Below are positions 5,648 through 9,111 of a stretch of 9,111 bases of DNA, piece by piece (positions within the stretch are counted from its first letter, which is position 1; each line of letters starts with the position of its first letter). The notes beneath the pieces were generated by a model. That model ran no database searches and had not been told where the DNA came from. It saw only the letters and a list, made by a program, of their open reading frames with translations. The DNA is from JBEIFW01 sp044370695 (GTDB lineage: Bacteria > Actinomycetota > Acidimicrobiia > Acidimicrobiales > Ilumatobacteraceae). Both the position numbers and the translations under genes were made by a program. The stretch covers positions 1 to 9,111 of the forward strand of contig JBILVB010000148.1 of the NCBI GenBank assembly GCA_044370695.1, read 5' to 3'.

Positions 5648-6916
5648 TCAGCCGGGCAGGCCCCGGAACACGTCGAGATAGAGGTTGCCGAGGAACAGCA
5701 GGCCCATGACGAGCAGCACTGCGTACATCACGGGCAGCATCTTGCGAATGTCGGCGTAGTACCGCTGGCCGCCGCGCGACCGGATCCGCTCGTAGAGCGC
5801 GATCACGGCGTGACCGCCGTCGAACGGCAACAGCGGGATCAGGTTGAACATCCCGATGAACACGTTCATCACGGCGATGAGGAACAGGAACTGATCGACC
5901 CCCTGCTCGCCGGCGATGCCGCCGATCCGCGCCGCACCGACCGGGGACAACATGCGCTTGTCGGTGTTCTCGTCGCCCTGCAGGGTGGCCACGTACTCGC
6001 TCAGGCCGCTCGGGCTGAACACGGCGCCGATGCCGGTGACGGACCGGCCGACGATCCGACCGAACTCGACGAACGCCGATCCGACCGCAGCGGGGGGCGA
6101 CTGCACCGGGCCGGTCTCCTCGAGCAACTGCGGGCGGATCCCCAAGAAGCCCTCGACCCCGCCGTGCACGGTGCGCGATCCCAGCGTCGCCCGGACCGGG
6201 ACCGTGGCGCCCTCCCGCTCGACCATCAACTCCACCGACCGACCGGGACGGGGGGCGACGGCCGCTCGCAGCGCGTCGAAGTCCGTCGTGGGCAGCCCGT
6301 CGAGCGAGACCAGCCGATCGCCGGGAAGCAGCCCCGCCGTCGCCGCGGCCGTGCCCGGCTCCACGGCGGCCACCGACCAGCCCACGACCCGCCGCTCGCC
6401 GAACCCGGCGAACAGCACGGTGAGCAGCACGAGGGCGATCGCGAAATGCATGGCGGAACCCGCCACCGCGAGGTTGAACCGGCGGCTGAACCGCTGCGCC
6501 CGATAGGTGCGCGCCTCGTCGGCCGGGTGAACCTCGTCGAGGTTGCTCATCCCGACGACCTTCACGTAGGCGCCGAGCGGGATGGCCTTGAGCCCCCACT
6601 CGGTCTCACCCCGACGGATCGACCACAACCGGGGCCCGAACCCGACGAAGAACTCCGTCGCTTTCATCCCGCCCCAGCGGGCGGCGAGGTAGTGGCCGAG
6701 TTCGTGCAGGAAGATGCACGTCAGGAGGACCACGACGAACAGCGCCGTCCACCAGTTGCTCCACATCCCGAGCGCCACGATGCCCGCGACGACGGCCACG
6801 AGCCGCCAGGGCGACGACGGTGGCGGCGCAGCCTCGGACGCATCGTCGCCGGCGTGCCCGAGCTCGAGCGTGTCGGGATCAGGAGGTGGGAGCGGCGGGT
6901 TCCACGAGGTGGCCAC
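5648..6916 (-). CDS. rseP: Membrane zinc metalloprotease, site-2 protease family (RseP/Rip1-like, peptidase M50)
   Basis: An intramembrane protease expected to cleave membrane-anchored anti-sigma factors or other single-pass proteins after a first cut. With the start chosen here it has 422 residues. The cytosolic N-terminus is proline- and acid-rich (1-36), followed by hydrophobic segments at about 37-70, HELGH at 71-75 (zinc histidines and catalytic Glu72), a second membrane region (147-170), a single PDZ domain (about 176-260, with PGDRLVSLDG), a segment at 341-362 leading into NLIPLLPFDGGH (358-369, Asp as third zinc ligand), and a last helix at 393-413. FDGG in place of LDGG is, as I recall, also usual in actinobacterial Rip1. 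The start is uncertain: GTG at 6916 overlaps the dxr end by 38 bp, and an in-frame GTG at 6958 would add 14 residues; neither has a good Shine-Dalgarno site. The position between dxr and ispG is typical. Confidence 0.9.
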   Translation of the reverse strand: MATSWNPPLPPPDPDTLELGHAGDDASEAAPPPSSPWRLVAVVAGIVALGMWSNWWTALFVVVLLTCIFLHELGHYLAARWGGMKATEFFVGFGPRLWSIRRGETEWGLKAIPLGAYVKVVGMSNLDEVHPADEARTYRAQRFSRRFNLAVAGSAMHFAIALVLLTVLFAGFGERRVVGWSVAAVEPGTAAATAGLLPGDRLVSLDGLPTTDFDALRAAVAPRPGRSVELMVEREGATVPVRATLGSRTVHGGVEGFLGIRPQLLEETGPVQSPPAAVGSAFVEFGRIVGRSVTGIGAVFSPSGLSEYVATLQGDENTDKRMLSPVGAARIGGIAGEQGVDQFLFLIAVMNVFIGMFNLIPLLPFDGGHAVIALYERIRSRGGQRYYADIRKMLPVMYAVLLVMGLLFLGNLYLDVFRGLPG

Positions 6917-8072
6917 GGCGCCCGACGATACCGGCGACCACCCGCGAAGCGGCCTCACGGCCGCGCCGGTCGGCGTCGAGGACCACGGCGACGTCGTCGA
7001 CCACGGACGGGCGGTCGTGGACGTCGAGTGCTGCGGCGATCACCGCCGGGATGTCGATCCACGACAGCCGACCGGCCAGGAACGCATCGACGGCGACCTC
7101 GTTCGCGGCGCTCAGCCAGGCCGGCGCCGTGCCCCCGGCGCGGCCTGCGGCGTAGGCGAGATCGAGGCACCGGAACGTCGCCCGGTCCGGCGGTTCGAAC
7201 TCGAGCCGCCGCAACGTGGTCCAGTCGATCCGGCCGAAGGGCGTCGCGATGCGTTCCGGGAAGGCGAGCGCGTACCCGATCGGCAGGCGCATGTCGGGCA
7301 TCGAGAGCTGCGCGATCGTCGCGGCGTCGGTGAACTCCACCATCGAATGCACCACGGACTGCGGGTGCACCACGACCTCGATACGGTCGTAGTCGGTGCC
7401 GAACAGCTCGTGGGCCTCGATGACCTCGAGGCCTTTGTTCATGAGCGTCGAGGAGTCGACGGTGATCTTCGGGCCCATCGACCAGGTCGGATGGGCCAAC
7501 GCCTCGGCGACGGTGATCGTCGACAGCTCCGTGAGGCTCCGACCGCGAAACGGTCCACCCGAGGCCGTGAGCACCAGGCGAGCGACCTCGCGCTCGGGCC
7601 CGACCGACGACCGCAGACACTGGTGGAGCGCACAGTGTTCGGAGTCGACCGGGACCAACTCGGCACCCGGCGTGGCGCGCAACGGCTGCACGACCGGACC
7701 GGCTGCGATCAGGCTCTCTTTGTTGGCGAGCGCCAGGCGCCGCCCGGCCCGCAAGGTGGCCAGCGTCACCGGGAGACCGGCGAAGCCCACCACGCCGTTC
7801 ACCACCACGTCGGCCGCCTCGGCGAGCACGGCGAGGTCGTCGACCACCTCCACCCCGGGCAGCGCCTCGGCCACGGCACGCCGAGCGGCGGGGTCGGCCA
7901 CGGCGACGACCCGAGGGCGCCATCGGCGGGCCTGCTCGACGACGGCCTGCACCGAGGAGCCCACGCCGAGCCCGGTCACCTCGTAGCGGCCGCCCTCTGC
8001 GGCGACGACGTCCAACGTCTGCGTGCCGATGGATCCGGTGGAGCCGGCGATGGCGACCCGAACGACAGACAC
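6879..8072 (-). CDS. dxr: 1-deoxy-D-xylulose 5-phosphate reductoisomerase
   Basis: A cytoplasmic NADPH- and divalent-metal-dependent enzyme making 2-C-methyl-D-erythritol 4-phosphate, the first committed step of the MEP pathway. The 397 residues match the family length. The NADPH loop is GSTGSIG at 10-16 and LANKES is at 115-120. Metal ligands by homology are Asp143 and Glu145 in PVDSEH, and Glu216 in DSSTLMNKGLE. Substrate and flap residues lie in SGGPFRG (171-177) and HPTWSMGPK (194-202), with His194, Ser207, Asn212 and Lys213. HPQSVVHSMVEF (236-247) and MRLPIGYAL follow, then the C-terminal helical domain. The GTG start sits immediately before the first beta strand, as in homologues, 29 bp after the cdsA stop; only a weak GAGA lies upstream. 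Its 3' end overlaps the start of the site-2 protease gene, suggesting translational coupling. With ispG nearby, two MEP enzymes share this block. Confidence 0.96.
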   Translation of the reverse strand: MSVVRVAIAGSTGSIGTQTLDVVAAEGGRYEVTGLGVGSSVQAVVEQARRWRPRVVAVADPAARRAVAEALPGVEVVDDLAVLAEAADVVVNGVVGFAGLPVTLATLRAGRRLALANKESLIAAGPVVQPLRATPGAELVPVDSEHCALHQCLRSSVGPEREVARLVLTASGGPFRGRSLTELSTITVAEALAHPTWSMGPKITVDSSTLMNKGLEVIEAHELFGTDYDRIEVVVHPQSVVHSMVEFTDAATIAQLSMPDMRLPIGYALAFPERIATPFGRIDWTTLRRLEFEPPDRATFRCLDLAYAAGRAGGTAPAWLSAANEVAVDAFLAGRLSWIDIPAVIAAALDVHDRPSVVDDVAVVLDADRRGREAASRVVAGIVGRRGHLVEPAAPTS

Positions 8073-8101
8073 GTCGGGCAGTCTCGCCGACCGAGGGTGG
8101 C

Positions 8102-9111
8102 TCAGTACACCTCGAGCACGAGCGAGAGGTAGTAGACGCCGGGCAGGACGAACAGCAACGCGTCGAAGCGGTCGAGCGCCCCGCCGTGCTCGGGCAGCAG
8201 CGTGCCCATGTCCTTGATCCCCAGGCTGCGCTTGATCATCGACTCGGCGAGGTCGCCGAGCGGCGCTGCGATCGCCACCACGATCCCGAGCGCCAAGGCA
8301 TCGGTGAACGATCCGTCCCACGGGCGCACACCGGCGAGGTGGGCGACGAGGACGCCGGCCACGGCGGCCAGGCAACCGCCGGCGAGTCCTTCGCGGGTCT
8401 TGTTCGGCGAGATCCACTCGAGCAGCCGGCTCCGCCCCGCCGACGAGCCGATGAGCAGCCCGCCGACGTCGTAGAGCACCGTGCCGATCACGGCGACGGT
8501 GAGCGTGCCGACGCCGTTGGGCAACGACAGGATCATGGCGGCGAACGACCCGAGCACCCCGACGTAGACGACCCCGAGGATCGTCACCGCAGCCGATGGC
8601 ACCGGGTCGGCGTCGAGGCCACCGGCCCCCATGAGCCACACCAGCGTTGCGACGACGCCGAGGACGACGACCAGCACGACCCCGTCGGTGCCCCGCCACC
8701 ATGCAGCGAGCGGGCACGCCGCCGTGGCGACGACGCCGACGAGTTGCGCGGTCTGGAAGCCGGCCCGCCGGGTGGCGTCGAAGTACTCGACACCCGCGAT
8801 CCCCAGGGCGATCACCACCAGGATGAGGACGTACCCCGGACCGGCCCAGGCGAGCCCGGCATAGAGCGCACCGAGCGCGAGACCCACGCCGATGGCGACC
8901 GGCATGTTGCGTCCGATCGATCCCTTCGCCGAGCGCTCCCGACCCGACGAGCCCCCGGCCAGCCCCGTCGGCCCGGCGGAAACCCCCGTCGGTCCCGGCC
9001 GGCGCGACCGGGACCGACCCGCCGGGGTCCGGGTGACGCGGCCGGTCTCCGCCTCGAGGGGCTCGGCTCCGCCCAGGGGTGGGACGTTCCCGCCGATGCG
9101 GATCGTCGGTA
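8102..9111 (-). CDS. cdsA: Phosphatidate cytidylyltransferase (CDP-diglyceride synthase), 5' end beyond the window
   Basis: A polytopic membrane enzyme making CDP-diacylglycerol from CTP and phosphatidic acid, the precursor of phosphatidylinositol, phosphatidylglycerol and cardiolipin. The C-terminus holds the family signature SMIKRSLGIKDMG followed by LLPEHGGALDRFD, preceded by SPNKTREGLAGG and a YDVGG segment. About eight hydrophobic stretches come before or between these. An ATG at 8905 would give 267 residues, but it falls right at the edge of the first membrane helix (GRNMPVAIGVGLALG). Upstream, the same frame stays open to the window edge without a stop. It encodes a Gly/Pro/Arg-rich, polar segment including PTIRIGGN, GAEPLEAETGR and a GPTG repeat. 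This resembles the disordered N-terminal arms of actinobacterial CdsA, so the true start probably lies beyond the right edge. If not, the coding end is 8905. The gene precedes dxr by 29 bp, as in many bacteria. Confidence 0.88.
   Translation of the reverse strand, partial: PTIRIGGNVPPLGGAEPLEAETGRVTRTPAGRSRSRRPGPTGVSAGPTGLAGGSSGRERSAKGSIGRNMPVAIGVGLALGALYAGLAWAGPGYVLILVVIALGIAGVEYFDATRRAGFQTAQLVGVVATAACPLAAWWRGTDGVVLVVVLGVVATLVWLMGAGGLDADPVPSAAVTILGVVYVGVLGSFAAMILSLPNGVGTLTVAVIGTVLYDVGGLLIGSSAGRSRLLEWISPNKTREGLAGGCLAAVAGVLVAHLAGVRPWDGSFTDALALGIVVAIAAPLGDLAESMIKRSLGIKDMGTLLPEHGGALDRFDALLFVLPGVYYLSLVLEVY

Noticed and set aside
5641..5657. GCCGGGC direct repeat around the protease stop codon
   Set aside because: Seven bases in very GC-rich DNA, with no hairpin or T-tract that would make a terminator; easily chance.
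1644..5681. A 1345-codon open frame on the plus strand, the longest in the window
   Set aside because: It is antisense to the MFS gene, proS and ispG and out of frame with manA. It has no family resemblance and a Gly/Arg/Asp/His-rich composition typical of a shadow of GC-rich codons. It crosses at least four recognised genes.
5613..6599. Upstream extension of the ispG frame inside the site-2 protease gene
   Set aside because: It is an Arg-rich shadow. The ATG at 5612 matches the IspG N-terminus and has a GGGAGA site.
5810..7333. A 507-codon plus-strand open frame over the site-2 protease and dxr
   Set aside because: It is antisense to two firmly identified genes, has low-complexity His/Arg/Gly-rich composition and shows no motif.
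6714..8132. A 472-codon plus-strand open frame over dxr
   Set aside because: It is the mirror of the dxr coding frame, with no motif and no plausible start signal.
8073..8717. Upstream extension of the dxr frame inside cdsA
   Set aside because: It is an Arg/Gly-rich out-of-frame shadow of cdsA. The dxr nucleotide-binding fold begins immediately after the GTG at 8072.
1..9111. CRISPR arrays, tRNA or rRNA genes, insertion sequences, toxin-antitoxin or defence genes
   Set aside because: I read for repeat-spacer patterns, cloverleaf-like segments, terminal inverted repeats and transposase motifs and saw none; almost all of the window is accounted for by the seven housekeeping-type genes.

Overview
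This is a high-GC chromosomal window, roughly 70% G+C by eye. It carries seven protein genes in a tightly packed housekeeping arrangement. Codons are strongly G/C-ending, GTG starts are common, and long antisense open frames are everywhere. The gene order, a short archaeal/eukaryotic-type prolyl-tRNA synthetase and a CdsA with a long polar N-terminal extension fit an actinobacterium, perhaps the Acidimicrobiia. That placement is inference, because there is no rRNA in the window.

Six of the seven genes lie on the minus strand. Read in the direction of transcription (right to left) they are cdsA (CDP-diglyceride synthase, running off the right edge), dxr (MEP pathway step 2), a site-2 protease of the RseP/Rip1 type, ispG (MEP pathway step 6), then proS (prolyl-tRNA synthetase), a 14-TM-type major facilitator transporter, and rimP (30S maturation factor, running off the left edge). 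One gene, manA (mannose-6-phosphate isomerase), lies on the plus strand between ispG and proS. The cdsA-dxr-rseP-ispG-proS-rimP order matches the widely conserved bacterial block. manA and the transporter are the two additions to it.

The inverted manA splits the block into separate transcription units. manA converges on ispG with a 17-bp gap, and both stop codons fall inside one imperfect hairpin. On its other side manA diverges from proS with only 28 bp between the two start codons. That spacer is centred exactly on the perfect palindrome ACGCTAGCGT, which contains a TAGCGT (-10-like, TANNNT) on each strand. Neither gene has a recognisable Shine-Dalgarno site. The simplest reading is a symmetrical bidirectional promoter giving leaderless or nearly leaderless transcripts. 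A hairpin with a T-rich tail follows the transporter and separates it from rimP, which has a textbook AGGAGGT ribosome binding site.

Functionally the genes cover isoprenoid precursor synthesis (dxr, ispG), phospholipid precursor synthesis (cdsA), membrane stress proteolysis (rseP), translation (proS, rimP), mannose activation (manA) and probable drug or metabolite export (MFS). I see no mobile element, CRISPR array, RNA gene, phage gene or defence system. Nothing here supports a wholly new system. The points worth a second look are the symmetrical spacer, the inverted manA insertion, the cdsA reading frame extending beyond its first obvious ATG, and loss of the zinc-site cysteines in ProRS.
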